The position numbers and the translations under genes were made by a program. 60,088 nt of DNA from Muribaculaceae bacterium (GTDB lineage Bacteria; Bacteroidota; Bacteroidia; Bacteroidales; Muribaculaceae). This document shows, piece after piece, positions 1 to 9,382 of the stretch; positions within the stretch are counted from its first letter, which is position 1, and the number at the start of each line of letters is the position of its first letter. A model generated the notes under the pieces. The model was not told the DNA's origin. It saw nothing but the letters and a program-made list of their open reading frames with translations, and did no database searches. The DNA lies in assembly GCA_023667015.1 (NCBI GenBank), contig JAMPAX010000008.1, positions 1 through 60,088 of the forward strand, given 5' to 3'.

Positions 1-38
1 AGTTACTGCTTTTGTTCACCCTGTGCAACCCTTATCGC

Positions 39-56
39 GTTTTTTTCGAAAAAAAC
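39..56. terminator. Perfect T/A palindrome, possible terminator
   Basis: An 18-bp perfect palindrome of seven T, CG and seven A, flanked by G and C. It lies downstream of the MBOAT gene, which ends at 130 on the minus strand, so it could end that transcript. No GC-rich stem is present, so the call is weak. I see nothing else in the first 129 bases. Confidence 0.3.
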
Positions 57-129
57 AGTATGGGAAGGGGGTAAATTATTGTAATATTTAGAATTAAAAA
101 AATGTTAATAACTGTTAATAAATGTAAAA

Positions 130-1617
130 TTAGAATTGGAAGTAAATAAAGGGAGAAACCTCGGCACTCATGTACTCAATGACGAGTTGCACAGCCAGGA
201 AGAAAACAGCGAGTTTTACTACCCACGGGGAACGCATAAAGAGGTACTCCCCTTTTTCTGCCCAAGATTCCGGGATAAAGTGGAATATAAATAGACAAAG
301 CATCATCACACACCATGTCATTCTTGCTGAGAAGAATTCGGGGAACTGAGTCCAATGGAAATCCACAAAGATATTTTTTATAATAGTAATTGAGGATTCA
401 AAGTCAGCGGCACGGAAGAAAACCCAAAGCAGAGAAACGAAAATAAAAGTGAGAGCCCAGGAGAGAAAATTTGTGAGCCAATTGTCAGGAATTTTCCTCA
501 GGATTGGGGATACTGCCTTATGCACAGCAAGACCTACACCATGCATAGCACCCCAGAACACGAACTTCCATGCAGCTCCATGCCATAGACCACCGATAAG
601 CATAGTCAAGAAATTGTTGACATAAGTACGAACTACACCTTTACGGTTACCCCCCAGAGGGATATAGATATAATCGCGGAGCCAAGAAGAGAGGGAAATA
701 TGCCAGCGACGCCAGAACTCCTGGACATTACGGCTCTTGTAAGGATAGTTGAAATTGACACCCAATTTGAACCCCATGATAAGGGCAAGACCGATAGCCA
801 TATCTGAGTAACCTGAGAAATCGCAGAAAATCTGCATAGTATATCCGAGCACACCCATCAGCGTCTGCACCCCGGTATATAGCTCCGGGCTATTAAATAT
901 AAGGTCGTTGAACTGAGCGATATAATCAGCAATAACAGCCTTTTTGACAATTCCTATAATAATGAGCCAAAGACCGCCATAGATATTATTGGCTGTAGGG
1001 TACTCATTCTTTTCCAGTTGCGGGAGAAAATAGTCGGCTCGAACGATAGGGCCGGCGACAAGAGCCGGAAAGAAAGAGAGATAGAATAGATAATCAATCC
1101 ATTGGTTTGTGGGCTTGATTCTCTCCTTATATACATCTACAACATAACTAATAGATTGGAAAGTATAAAACGAGATTCCTACCGGGAGAATTATATCGAA
1201 GGGTTGGAAATTACCTTCCACCATCTGATTCCAGTTCCACAGGAAGAAATTAGCATACTTAAAATAACCGAGAATAGAAACAGATATGCAAATAGAGAGC
1301 CACATTAAAGCGAGACGAACACCTCTTTTATCGGACCGTGCAATCAATTGAGAGATCGACCAATCGATAAAAGAGGTAGCAATAAGCATCAAGAAAAACA
1401 GTCCACTGGACTTATAATAAAAATATAAAGAGAAAGCTACGATGAAGAGAATTATCTTCGCCCGACTTTTTCTAAGGATAACAAAAATCGGGAGGAAAAA
1501 AATAAAGAGGAGCCAGAAAAGGCCGCTTGAAAAGAGCATGGGAGCGCTCGGATCATAGAGCAGCATATCTGCGAGATTAGAGAGAGCTATAGAGAGCTGA
1601 TGGCTAAAATCAGACAT
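130..1617 (-). CDS. MBOAT-family O-acyltransferase (AlgI/DltB type)
   Basis: A 495-residue polytopic inner-membrane protein of the membrane-bound O-acyltransferase family, which moves acyl groups across the membrane onto exported polysaccharide or lipid. About ten hydrophobic segments are visible. The family signature FWRRWHISLSSWLRDYIYIP starts near residue 301, and the motif GLWHGA near residues 343-348 carries the presumed catalytic His346. Length fits AlgI-like proteins of 460-520 residues. The SGNH-type gene directly upstream in transcription, 24 bp away, suggests the paired AlgI/AlgJ-X or PatA/PatB arrangement in which the MBOAT supplies acetyl groups and the periplasmic partner uses them. 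The acceptor is unknown. Confidence 0.9.
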   Translation of the reverse strand: MSDFSHQLSIALSNLADMLLYDPSAPMLFSSGLFWLLFIFFLPIFVILRKSRAKIILFIVAFSLYFYYKSSGLFFLMLIATSFIDWSISQLIARSDKRGVRLALMWLSICISVSILGYFKYANFFLWNWNQMVEGNFQPFDIILPVGISFYTFQSISYVVDVYKERIKPTNQWIDYLFYLSFFPALVAGPIVRADYFLPQLEKNEYPTANNIYGGLWLIIIGIVKKAVIADYIAQFNDLIFNSPELYTGVQTLMGVLGYTMQIFCDFSGYSDMAIGLALIMGFKLGVNFNYPYKSRNVQEFWRRWHISLSSWLRDYIYIPLGGNRKGVVRTYVNNFLTMLIGGLWHGAAWKFVFWGAMHGVGLAVHKAVSPILRKIPDNWLTNFLSWALTFIFVSLLWVFFRAADFESSITIIKNIFVDFHWTQFPEFFSARMTWCVMMLCLFIFHFIPESWAEKGEYLFMRSPWVVKLAVFFLAVQLVIEYMSAEVSPFIYFQF

Positions 1618-1641
1618 GATTAATGAGATGAAATCTAAAGA

Positions 1642-2433
1642 TTACTTATTGAGGGCTTTGAGAAAAGTCATATTAGCATTTACCGACGGCATTGTATCGG
1701 GAGGTGCAGACATAAGAATAGGATGAGAAGAAGAAGGCAACCATCGTGCAATACTATCTACCCATAAAGCGGAAGCCTTTTTGGTAGGGTGGATTTTATC
1801 CTTCTTACGTTCAAAAGACATACCTGCAGAACGGAAAAAAGAGCCCGGGGCACAAGCAGACTGAATCATATCATTTACACCGGCATCCTCCATCCAGTTT
1901 GGAGGGCCTATCCAGACATAGGGTCGGTCACCCACCTTTTCGATAATCTCCTCTACATACTTTCTATGAGATTCAGGTTTTGCCAAATACAATTCGTTGC
2001 TGCCGAGAGAAATAAAGACATACGTAACATCATACTTCTCAATGAAATGCTGAAGAGTATCGGACTTAGCCCAAGTAGTAGTAGAACTGGAGTCCCAGTT
2101 GATGGCATGGAACTGATGTCCATTTTGCTTAGCATATTGAGCCATTCTAAGGGCAATATTCCACGTCATAGAATCGCCAATTAAGAGAATACTTTGAGGG
2201 GTAGAATCAGTCTTGGCCTTAGGACGCTCCTCCTCAGCCTTACGCAGAGAGTCAGCGAGAGCCTGCCCGGACAAAGGCTTAGGTGCATTTTTATCAAGGA
2301 ACAGAGTTTGGTCGAAAGGCGCCTTCTTGATGGTCCAATCGCCTATAGAAATATCGTCCAAGAAAAAGATGGTTAAGACTATAATTAACGAAGAGACAAG
2401 GATAGACCAAAGTCCTAAATAAGGAGATTTCAT
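1642..2433 (-). CDS. Membrane-anchored SGNH/GDSL-like hydrolase or acetyltransferase
   Basis: A 263-residue protein with one N-terminal membrane segment (about residues 9-25), then a basic linker, then an SGNH-hydrolase-like domain. Block I is GDSM at residues 86-89 with Ser88 as presumed nucleophile. A block III-like ISLGSNE follows near 141-147. The C-terminal Asp/His pair is DKIH at 212-215. The layout resembles DUF459/AlgX-like partners of MBOAT proteins, so a periplasmic O-acetyl transfer role with the downstream gene is likely. Hydrolase activity cannot be excluded. It lies 24 bp before the MBOAT gene, consistent with a two-gene transcript. Confidence 0.8.
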   Translation of the reverse strand: MKSPYLGLWSILVSSLIIVLTIFFLDDISIGDWTIKKAPFDQTLFLDKNAPKPLSGQALADSLRKAEEERPKAKTDSTPQSILLIGDSMTWNIALRMAQYAKQNGHQFHAINWDSSSTTTWAKSDTLQHFIEKYDVTYVFISLGSNELYLAKPESHRKYVEEIIEKVGDRPYVWIGPPNWMEDAGVNDMIQSACAPGSFFRSAGMSFERKKDKIHPTKKASALWVDSIARWLPSSSHPILMSAPPDTMPSVNANMTFLKALNK

Positions 2434-2528
2434 CAGAATATTGAAATATTACAGATTGGTAAAATTATACGTAGCTGTTCAAATTATAAAAACTGATTAA
2501 GTGTCTTTTCAAATTAATCATCGGCGAG

Positions 2529-4985
2529 TCATTTCAATTGAACGATAGTAATACCGGCACCTCCGAAACGAACATCCTCGTCGAAAAAATCCTCGACATC
2601 GGGGTTAGACTTCAGCTGTTCTCGGATAAGAGTTCGAAGAATGCCATGTCCGGTGCCATGAAGAATTCTGACACGTCGGGCGGAGAATTGCACGGCATCG
2701 TCAAGATAATAAGCCACAGCCTGCAGAGCCTCGTCAGCTCGCATCCCGCGGATATCGAGTTCTTGGCAAAAATCGAGTTGACGACGACGGCTACCCTCGA
2801 AAGTAGCCGAAGATATTCCTGAAGACTGCGAAAGAGCAGACTCCTTAGGCTTCGAGCTACGAGAAAGCTTTGAGAGAGCCACCTTAGTACGAAGCACACC
2901 GAAAGCCACTTCGGCATATTTACCTGATATTGACAGCACTTTACCTGTCACACCGGAGCCCCCCATCTTGACATAATCGCCAACTCCGGGAGTGTAAACT
3001 TCTTGCTTTTGGACAGAGGAAATTTTAGCTATTTTAAGTCTACTCTTATGCTTTAGAGGCTTCAGAATCTCAGGTTGAGATTCATCAGAATCATTAAGAG
3101 CCTTTTTATAATCTGCTAGTTCGCGACGAATCTCCTTTGTACGCTTCTTCTCAGCTTGGACATCACGAATTTGTCGGATAGTCGCTTCAATTTTAGCGTT
3201 AGCGCCTGCGAGAATCTCTTCCGCCTCCTTACGGGCATCCGCAAGGATTCTTGATCGTTGAGTCTTAAGATCGGCAGAAGTATCTTCATACTTTGCGAGG
3301 AGTTGATTAAGCTTATGCTCCTTCTCCTTGACATTTAGGCGCTTATTGTTCCAGTAACGGCGATCTCTCTCGATATCAAGCAGATACTTATCCAGGTTTA
3401 CATAGTCGCTACCAACAATCTCCTTAGCTTCGGAGATAACATCTGCGGGGAGTCCAATATTACGAGCGATTTCAAGAGCAAACGAAGAACCGGGGTTGCC
3501 GATAGAGAGAGAAAAGGTAGGGCGAAGATGCTGACGGTCGTAAACCATTGCTCCATTGACAAAGCCTTGATGATCGTCAGCAAAAGTCTTAAGATTTTGA
3601 TAATGGGTGGTGACGATACCGTAACAATTAGACACGGCCAACTTCGCAAGGACAGCTTGAGCGATTGCACTACCAATCATAGGTTCAGTCCCCGAGCCCA
3701 TTTCATCAATCAAGAGCAACGACTTTGATGAAGAATGAGCAATAAAATACTTCATATTCTTAAGATGAGAAGAATAAGTACTGAGGTCGTTTTCAATAGA
3801 CTGTTGGTCACCGATATCAACAAAAATATCCTTAAAGAACCCCATCCTTGAATTGTCATATAGAGGAGGCAACAGACCGCACTGCATCATATACTGCACG
3901 ATACCTACCGTTTTAAGGACAACAGACTTACCGCCGGCATTAGGTCCGGAAACGATAAGAAACCGGCGGTTGGAATCCAGAACAATATTTAGAGGTACTA
4001 TGGATTTGCCATGACTTTTTAGAGAAAGAAGGAGGATAGGATGGACAGCACCAAACCATTCTATTTCGGGATTATCAACAAAAGAAGGGAGAGAGCCGCC
4101 CACATCTATGGCAAGTCGGGCCTTAGCGGTAATGAAGTCGAGTTGATTTAGGATATTATCAGACTGTAAAATATCATCAACATAAGGGCGAATACTATCA
4201 GCGATAGAGATAAGCACAGCGATGACCTCGCGACGTTCCTCCATCTGGAGCTGACGGACATGGTTTGAGGCTTCGACCACCTCTGCAGGTTCGATAAAAA
4301 CAGTTTTGCCCGAGGCACTCTGGTCATGTACGATACCCGAGATAGAACGTTTTACACCGGCGGCAACCGGGATAACCATTCTGCCATCGCGGATAGCCGG
4401 AGTCACATCCTGCTCAACAATACCGGCCGCAACAGCGCGGTTTAGGGCGCGACTCATAGCCCTTGAGGCAGCATTGTTAGCAACGGCCAATTCTGTACGA
4501 ATCTTCAACAGAGCATCAGAGGCATTATCGGCCACTTCATCAAACCGATCGAGGGAACGGTCGATCAGATTGCATAGAGAAGGGAACTCCATCAACGGAG
4601 AGAAGACCTTAGATAAAAAAGGATATATCGGAGCTAGCGACTCCTTATCATTTTTGCAGAAAAAACCTCTCACCTCCTTAAAAGCCAACATAGTCTTGAA
4701 CAGTTGGCGGAGGGATTTTGGCTCGATGAAAGTTCCTTGTGTACGCAGTTGATTTAGAGAAGAAGAGACATTATAATAGACAGGGTGGGGATAATCAGTA
4801 GACTCAGAAATAATACTGACCATCTCAGATGTTTGGTTGAGTAGTGGAATAACGACAGTGGGAGAATCAGAGAAAGTCATCTTCTCGACGAGCGCTCTGG
4901 CGGCATCGCCGGAGCAAAGAGAGGTGAGTATGGAACGCAGTGAAGAGAAGCCGATTTTAGCTTCGAAATCAGCGGGGTAAATCAT
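2529..4985 (-). CDS. mutS2: Endonuclease MutS2
   Basis: An 818-residue MutS2. It has an N-terminal core, a MutS-type ATPase with Walker A GPNAGGKS at 347-354 and Walker B LLLIDEMGSGTEP at about 423-435, a long charged coiled coil, and a C-terminal Smr nuclease domain with LDIRG and HGTGHGILR motifs (about 740-818). MutS2 lacks the mismatch-recognition domain. In other bacteria it acts on recombination intermediates or rescues collided ribosomes by cleaving or splitting them. Which activity dominates here is unknown. It is 48 bp after the universal stress gene on the same strand. Confidence 0.96.
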   Translation of the reverse strand: MIYPADFEAKIGFSSLRSILTSLCSGDAARALVEKMTFSDSPTVVIPLLNQTSEMVSIISESTDYPHPVYYNVSSSLNQLRTQGTFIEPKSLRQLFKTMLAFKEVRGFFCKNDKESLAPIYPFLSKVFSPLMEFPSLCNLIDRSLDRFDEVADNASDALLKIRTELAVANNAASRAMSRALNRAVAAGIVEQDVTPAIRDGRMVIPVAAGVKRSISGIVHDQSASGKTVFIEPAEVVEASNHVRQLQMEERREVIAVLISIADSIRPYVDDILQSDNILNQLDFITAKARLAIDVGGSLPSFVDNPEIEWFGAVHPILLLSLKSHGKSIVPLNIVLDSNRRFLIVSGPNAGGKSVVLKTVGIVQYMMQCGLLPPLYDNSRMGFFKDIFVDIGDQQSIENDLSTYSSHLKNMKYFIAHSSSKSLLLIDEMGSGTEPMIGSAIAQAVLAKLAVSNCYGIVTTHYQNLKTFADDHQGFVNGAMVYDRQHLRPTFSLSIGNPGSSFALEIARNIGLPADVISEAKEIVGSDYVNLDKYLLDIERDRRYWNNKRLNVKEKEHKLNQLLAKYEDTSADLKTQRSRILADARKEAEEILAGANAKIEATIRQIRDVQAEKKRTKEIRRELADYKKALNDSDESQPEILKPLKHKSRLKIAKISSVQKQEVYTPGVGDYVKMGGSGVTGKVLSISGKYAEVAFGVLRTKVALSKLSRSSKPKESALSQSSGISSATFEGSRRRQLDFCQELDIRGMRADEALQAVAYYLDDAVQFSARRVRILHGTGHGILRTLIREQLKSNPDVEDFFDEDVRFGGAGITIVQLK

Positions 4986-5033
4986 ACGGATTCAGAGTCG
5001 TCAAAAGAATTCGGAATTACAAGAGGCCATCCC

Positions 5034-6149
5034 TTACACAGGGAGAGCGAGCATGGGCATATCCTTTTCGAATAGTAGTTTATGGGCGATACCGGGATTA
5101 AAGAGACGAGAAATAATATTCTTCTTTTTATTAGGGACGATAATCATCTGGAGGCTGTTGGATTTAAGGAGCTGCTCGAACCCCTCGCGAAAAGACTCCG
5201 CAGGAAGGAAAGCAGTATTAAATCTTGCAGCGGGATAATTTTCCGAGAAATATTTGCATAGAGAATTAAGCTTTGAGGTCAGAGAGGGTCCGGCATTATC
5301 ATTGACCGGGATAAGCCAGACCTCGACTTCGGGGAATCCGAACATTTTCATGAGCATATCGAGAGATAGGATGTCATGCTGGTCGAGATTGCAGAAGAAA
5401 GCCAATCGAACAATATTTTTAACGCCGCAGAAGGAATAATTTTCGGGGACAGTAAAGAGGGGGACACGGCAAGAGTCGAGCACTTCAGCAGTAACAGAGC
5501 CAATCATTTCACGTTGTCGTTTGTGCTTACCTCTTGTAGCCATAACGACGAGGGCAGGGGGATGCAAACGAGTAAATTCGATGATAACGTCTTCAGCTAT
5601 ACCCTCGGAGACAAGAGAAGAGAAATTCACATTAGGTATATCTCCACGGGATTGCAACATTCTAATCTCATCAGAGAATCTCTTCATCAAAGCGTTAGCA
5701 TCACGACTTACAGTTGCATCCACTTGAGCATCCTGGATACTCGCATCAAAATCCGGCACACCTGTAGTAGGGTCAAACGAGGGTATAGAATCGGAGAAAT
5801 CCGGGGCGGAGAAAGCGTAAAGGATAATCGGGTGGAGCGAAAGGCGTTCGGCGAATTCGAAGCCTGCACGTACAGCGAGCTTGCTCATTTCAGAGAAGTC
5901 GACGGGTATGAGCACGGAATTGCTCACACCCGTCAATTCACGCTGTTCGAGCATAGGCATTAAATTGCCGCTCTCGATGATTTTGAGAGCCAGCGGAAGA
6001 TCTTTTTCGCGAATCATAACCTTTACAGCTGTGGGCACGGCCGGCACAATAGGAGTCAAGCCCTCGAGTTTAACATCAATATTGTGAGATTCGAGTTCCC
6101 CCTTCAGGGTAACAGCGAAATCAAAATTATGTACGGCTAAAGCTATCAT
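5034..6149 (-). CDS. Universal stress protein with tandem UspA-like domains
   Basis: A 371-residue cytoplasmic protein. Residues 1 to about 70 resemble the small DUF2007-type signal-transducing fold. A UspA domain starts at about residue 78 (SVLIPVDFSEMSKLAVRAG) and ends in a near-canonical nucleotide-binding loop ATRG-x9-GS, where the first Gly of G-x2-G-x9-GS is Ala. A second, more degenerate Usp-like half follows to the C-terminus and lacks that loop. Proteins of this type bind ATP or other ligands and help in starvation or envelope stress. The exact role is not deducible. The start is the first Met of the frame. Confidence 0.82.
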   Translation of the reverse strand: MIALAVHNFDFAVTLKGELESHNIDVKLEGLTPIVPAVPTAVKVMIREKDLPLALKIIESGNLMPMLEQRELTGVSNSVLIPVDFSEMSKLAVRAGFEFAERLSLHPIILYAFSAPDFSDSIPSFDPTTGVPDFDASIQDAQVDATVSRDANALMKRFSDEIRMLQSRGDIPNVNFSSLVSEGIAEDVIIEFTRLHPPALVVMATRGKHKRQREMIGSVTAEVLDSCRVPLFTVPENYSFCGVKNIVRLAFFCNLDQHDILSLDMLMKMFGFPEVEVWLIPVNDNAGPSLTSKLNSLCKYFSENYPAARFNTAFLPAESFREGFEQLLKSNSLQMIIVPNKKKNIISRLFNPGIAHKLLFEKDMPMLALPV

Positions 6150-6205
6150 CTTAGAGATTCAAAAAGAATTCCGCTTGGATAAATCAGTAATTTTTCAATC
6201 TGCTT

Positions 6206-6248
6206 AGGTAGCTTTTCAATTCAAGAAAGAATTGACGACAAGCTACTT
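6206..6248. repeat. Inverted-repeat relic resembling the 160-bp element's ends
   Basis: Two short copies of a sequence like the right terminal repeat of the 160-bp family (AGGTAGCTTTTCAATTC and its inverse, closing with GCTACTT) face each other with almost nothing between them and a 3-base indel. It lies 29 bp after the stop of the small DNA-binding gene, the same position the full elements occupy. It may be an internally deleted copy or only a hairpin terminator. Confidence 0.4.
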
Positions 6249-6250
6249 AG

Positions 6251-6278
6251 AGCCCATCTTTCATATGTGATGGACTCT
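6251..6278 (-). terminator. Hairpin after the small DNA-binding gene
   Basis: GAGCCCATC and GATGGACTC form an imperfect stem around a 10-base loop, overlapping the stop region of the gene that ends at 6278. It could stop transcription before the stress-protein gene. There is no long U-run, so confidence is low. Confidence 0.3.
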
Positions 6279-6538
6279 TAATCCTTCTGATTCTGTTCTT
6301 CAAGAATTTTGCAGGCCATGTCGTAGATAGTGGTGTCGTCAAGGATAACGATACCTCCGTCGGGACCCGGTTCGATATGCAGGCTATGATTGTTGCCAAA
6401 CTCGTAGTTTGACCCACCGAAATAGTTACGAACTGTCTGCACTGTGAGGTTGAGCTCGTCAGCGATACGATGGGTAGCTCCGTCGGGCAGACTATCTTTG
6501 AGTCTGCGAAGTTCATTAAATGAGATTGTCTTGCTCAT
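6278..6538 (-). CDS. Small helix-turn-helix DNA-binding protein
   Basis: An 86-residue protein. Residues about 7-40 (FNELRRLKDSLPDG then IADELNLTVQTVRNYFG) read as a helix-turn-helix of the kind seen in small Bacteroidetes DNA-binding proteins. The acidic C-terminal half has alternating hydrophobic residues. Targets are unknown. It stands alone between the Bat operon and the stress-protein gene, with about 210 bp of AT-rich sequence upstream. An overlapping open frame of 89 codons in the same region is a shadow. Confidence 0.75.
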   Translation of the reverse strand: MSKTISFNELRRLKDSLPDGATHRIADELNLTVQTVRNYFGGSNYEFGNNHSLHIEPGPDGGIVILDDTTIYDMACKILEEQNQKD

Positions 6539-6684
6539 AATATATGGTTTGAATTATATTATAATCATGAAGATAGGCAGTCCGAAGACATCGAAAGGCA
6601 ACAGAAGACCATCTTCGTAAAATTTCCAATTGCTAATTTAACAACAATTTTCCAAACTGTAGCAATATATTTTATAAAATTTAC

Positions 6685-6698
6685 ATGTTGTACAACAT
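6685..6698. promoter_or_regulatory. 14-bp perfect palindrome ATGTTGTACAACAT
   Basis: A perfect dyad in the AT-rich gap between the end of batE and the small DNA-binding gene. It could be an operator for the latter, about 150 bp upstream of its start, or a weak hairpin after batE. A related palindrome, TGTTGTTAACAACA, lies at 10275-10288. Confidence 0.3.
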
Positions 6699-6750
6699 AT
6701 TTTTTCTTCGCCCGAAAATCTCAAGATCAGAGGGGAGCAGAACCGGGTGA

Positions 6751-7590
6751 TTATCTTGACTGATTCGGAGTGTCATTGACAGGTTTAAAATCCTCAGAAG
6801 AAATCCACCCCTTACAATCGCTGTTAAGCCTGACATAATACCATAGCTGCTTTCCAACAGTCCGTATGCTATCAATATTCAGAATAGTGCCTCCATGCAG
6901 AGGAGTACCCAACGATTCAGAGGACCTCGGCGACTTCTGAAGGGACGTTCTACTCTGAACAATAACACCCGTACGAGAACTATTATGGTAGTCGGCCGCG
7001 ACGTATGCACAAACAACAAAGATGATAGTAGCAAATATTGTAATACCTCCGCCAAAGAAGCCGACCTTCTTTACAATCACTACGTCAGACCATATATAAG
7101 CAGCGATACAGCCAAGAAGAAGGAAGAAAGAGATAACAGACCATATAGCCCAAGTATTTGAAAGATGGCGTACGGCAACGGCGGTATAGAGGCTTTGCCA
7201 AAATGACGGCTGATCCGGAGTGACATTACCCTTATTTTTGCCAAGCTCTTCCCTATTAAGATCCTCAACATAACCTGATATATAGGTTAGATTATCGTTG
7301 GCCTCCTTCAGTGACGGATTAAGTCGGAGAGCCCGAAGATAAGCCAGGACAGCCTCACCGGAATTACCCTTTTTATAGGAAGCATTTCCAATATTATAGT
7401 AAAGATTGGCAGAGACTCCCTCGTCAGTAGCGATACCATTCCAGATCTCAATAGCCTTATCATATTCAGCATGAGCGTATGCCGAATCGGCCTCAGTCAG
7501 CTTAGTATTTACGGCACAAATTCTTAGAGATGATGCCAGAATCAAACACAGGAGAGTAATATATTTAGAAAATTTCATCATCATTCTCAA
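6751..7590 (-). CDS. batE: BatE: TPR and SH3-like aerotolerance protein
   Basis: A 279-residue membrane protein closing the Bat operon. It has a signal peptide or N-terminal anchor, TPR-like helices at about residues 30-110 (AEYDKAIEIWNGIA, LYYNIGNASYKKGNSGEAVL), two membrane segments near 140-205, and a C-terminal bacterial SH3-like domain ending in GWISSEDFKPV. It matches Bacteroides BatE in domain order. The Bat system is linked to oxygen tolerance and envelope stress in Bacteroides fragilis, but its biochemistry is unsettled. The start overlaps the end of batD by 26 bp, indicating coupled expression. Confidence 0.87.
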   Translation of the reverse strand: MRMMMKFSKYITLLCLILASSLRICAVNTKLTEADSAYAHAEYDKAIEIWNGIATDEGVSANLYYNIGNASYKKGNSGEAVLAYLRALRLNPSLKEANDNLTYISGYVEDLNREELGKNKGNVTPDQPSFWQSLYTAVAVRHLSNTWAIWSVISFFLLLGCIAAYIWSDVVIVKKVGFFGGGITIFATIIFVVCAYVAADYHNSSRTGVIVQSRTSLQKSPRSSESLGTPLHGGTILNIDSIRTVGKQLWYYVRLNSDCKGWISSEDFKPVNDTPNQSR

Positions 7591-9376
7591 TATTATTGTC
7601 TATGACAGTCTTGGAAAATTCATTATCCAGAGAGGAGATTACAGACTCTCCCTCCTCATAAATACGTCTCATACCCTCAGAAGAACCACTGGGGGAATAC
7701 TTAGCGAATTCACAGTCATCAAGAAGGGAGATAGCCTTTGTCGCAGTCTGCTCAGAGACTCCATGGGAAGTAAGCATTTCAAGGATATTCTGACGAGTAA
7801 GCTCCGAAGTAGGCATTTTGAGTTTGTGGGCCATGTATCCCCAGAGAGCAGAAAGCATTTCATCGAAAAACTTATCGCTATCATTATTCTTCAGACAAAC
7901 AGCGGCCTTCCTCAGACGCTTCTTAGCTATTCGTGCGGCACGTCGACTCTTCAAAGCCGTCATGTCGGAATGAATCTTCATATATCTGATGTAGGCAATG
8001 AAAGCTATGAGGAGAATAGCACCCGGAATTATGAACCAAAGCCAGAAAATGAAATTGAGAATATAAGGAGATGAGGGGAAAGAAAGATTCTCTATCGGGA
8101 GAATTTTCGCATTAAAATGGCGCACCGACTGAGACTTGTCAGAGTCAGAACCCTGACCCACAGTAATTTTATAGCCCTTGCATTCAGCCGTTTCATACTT
8201 ACCGGATTCAGGATTAAAATAAACGAACTTGAGAGTAGGGATATCGAAAGTGCCCGTTTCAGTAGGCATAAAAGAGCAAGTAAACTTGACATTACCTGAG
8301 ACATTGCTACCATTGACCTGGGCATTCACTTCAGACTGAGGAGTAAAGACCTCAAGCTGGGAAGGGAATAACGAATTCAGATCGGGGAGTTTAACATATT
8401 TGAGATTGCCCTGACCGGAAACCGTGTAAACGATATTAGCAGCCTGATTAGTCTTATACTGTTGGCTGGGAAGAGACGAAGAGATAGAGAACTTACCCAC
8501 ACCACCGGAAAAATCAGCCGGGCGAGGCGTAGGGAGAGATTTGACATCGATGACCAAATCGTTGGGAGTGATGTTGAGCTGAACCGGGCGTTTGACAACC
8601 ATCCTCTGATAATAGTCATCCTGATAATACTCCATAGCATCTGCCGAAATTGTATAAGTGTTACCCTTGACAGTAAGTTTTCCAGCCTTTTGAGGGAAAA
8701 TAATATAGCGGGCAACGACAGAAGCCTTATACGTACGGCCATTGACAGTCTCAAAGGACTGTTGAACATTATTAGAACGATTGTCCTCCTCAACTACAAA
8801 GCCATCAAATTTAGGAGCGGCGGTAGCTCCAAGAAACTTGATATAGTTATAGGAGGTATAAAGTTTTATAGTATAGACGATAGCTTGTTGTTCATAGGGA
8901 GAAGTATTTGAGACACTTGCTCTTAGGAACATATTCTCATTACCTTTACCCACAAACTGCGGTCCTGAGGAGACCTTAGCTGAGGGATCGGGAGTGGAAG
9001 TATGAGGTTCAGCCTGAGGAGTATTTCCGGACGAATCAGTGATTTTATATGTAAGGACATTACTTCTCTCGCGACCTAAAGAGGCAGAATAAGTAAACGT
9101 ACCGGGGGAAGTAGCAAGCAGAGTAAGAGTAAACTCACCCTCAGTACGGCCATTGATTGACTCAGAATTACCAACTTGATAAATCACCTCAGCACCCCGA
9201 GGATTAGACACCTGAAAATCGCCGGAGCCATTACCGGTAATGATAATACGGAACTTCTGGCCCACCGCCACCCTATTTCCACCGGAAGGAGACTCCATTC
9301 TAACGCGAACTGTAGAGAAAACCGGGAAGGTAATCAGTAGGAACAAGAATATAAAGAAAGAAAATCTTCGAGACAT
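7565..9376 (-). CDS. batD: BatD: large secreted/membrane aerotolerance protein
   Basis: A 603-residue protein with a signal peptide, an exported BatD region (oxygen-tolerance family) made of repeated beta-sandwich modules up to about residue 420, one membrane segment near 430-460 (ILNFIFWLWFIIPGAILLIAFIAY, shown by its hydrophobicity), and a basic cytoplasmic tail of about 130 residues. Length agrees with the full-size family. It follows the short BatD-like gene by only 6 bp and overlaps batE. It probably forms a periplasmic scaffold with the BatA and BatB von Willebrand domains; that is inference from operon linkage. Confidence 0.9.
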   Translation of the reverse strand: MSRRFSFFIFLFLLITFPVFSTVRVRMESPSGGNRVAVGQKFRIIITGNGSGDFQVSNPRGAEVIYQVGNSESINGRTEGEFTLTLLATSPGTFTYSASLGRERSNVLTYKITDSSGNTPQAEPHTSTPDPSAKVSSGPQFVGKGNENMFLRASVSNTSPYEQQAIVYTIKLYTSYNYIKFLGATAAPKFDGFVVEEDNRSNNVQQSFETVNGRTYKASVVARYIIFPQKAGKLTVKGNTYTISADAMEYYQDDYYQRMVVKRPVQLNITPNDLVIDVKSLPTPRPADFSGGVGKFSISSSLPSQQYKTNQAANIVYTVSGQGNLKYVKLPDLNSLFPSQLEVFTPQSEVNAQVNGSNVSGNVKFTCSFMPTETGTFDIPTLKFVYFNPESGKYETAECKGYKITVGQGSDSDKSQSVRHFNAKILPIENLSFPSSPYILNFIFWLWFIIPGAILLIAFIAYIRYMKIHSDMTALKSRRAARIAKKRLRKAAVCLKNNDSDKFFDEMLSALWGYMAHKLKMPTSELTRQNILEMLTSHGVSEQTATKAISLLDDCEFAKYSPSGSSEGMRRIYEEGESVISSLDNEFSKTVIDNNIENDDEIF

Positions 9377-9382
9377 CTTAGA

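Noticed and set aside
2472..2500. Possible end fragment of the 160-bp element after mutS2
   Set aside because: Only about 15 bases (GTAGCTGTTCAAATTA) match one end, and no partner end is present, so chance cannot be excluded.
5376..5963. 195-codon frame opposite the stress-protein gene
   Set aside because: It is a shadow frame with no conserved motif; the minus-strand gene explains the region.
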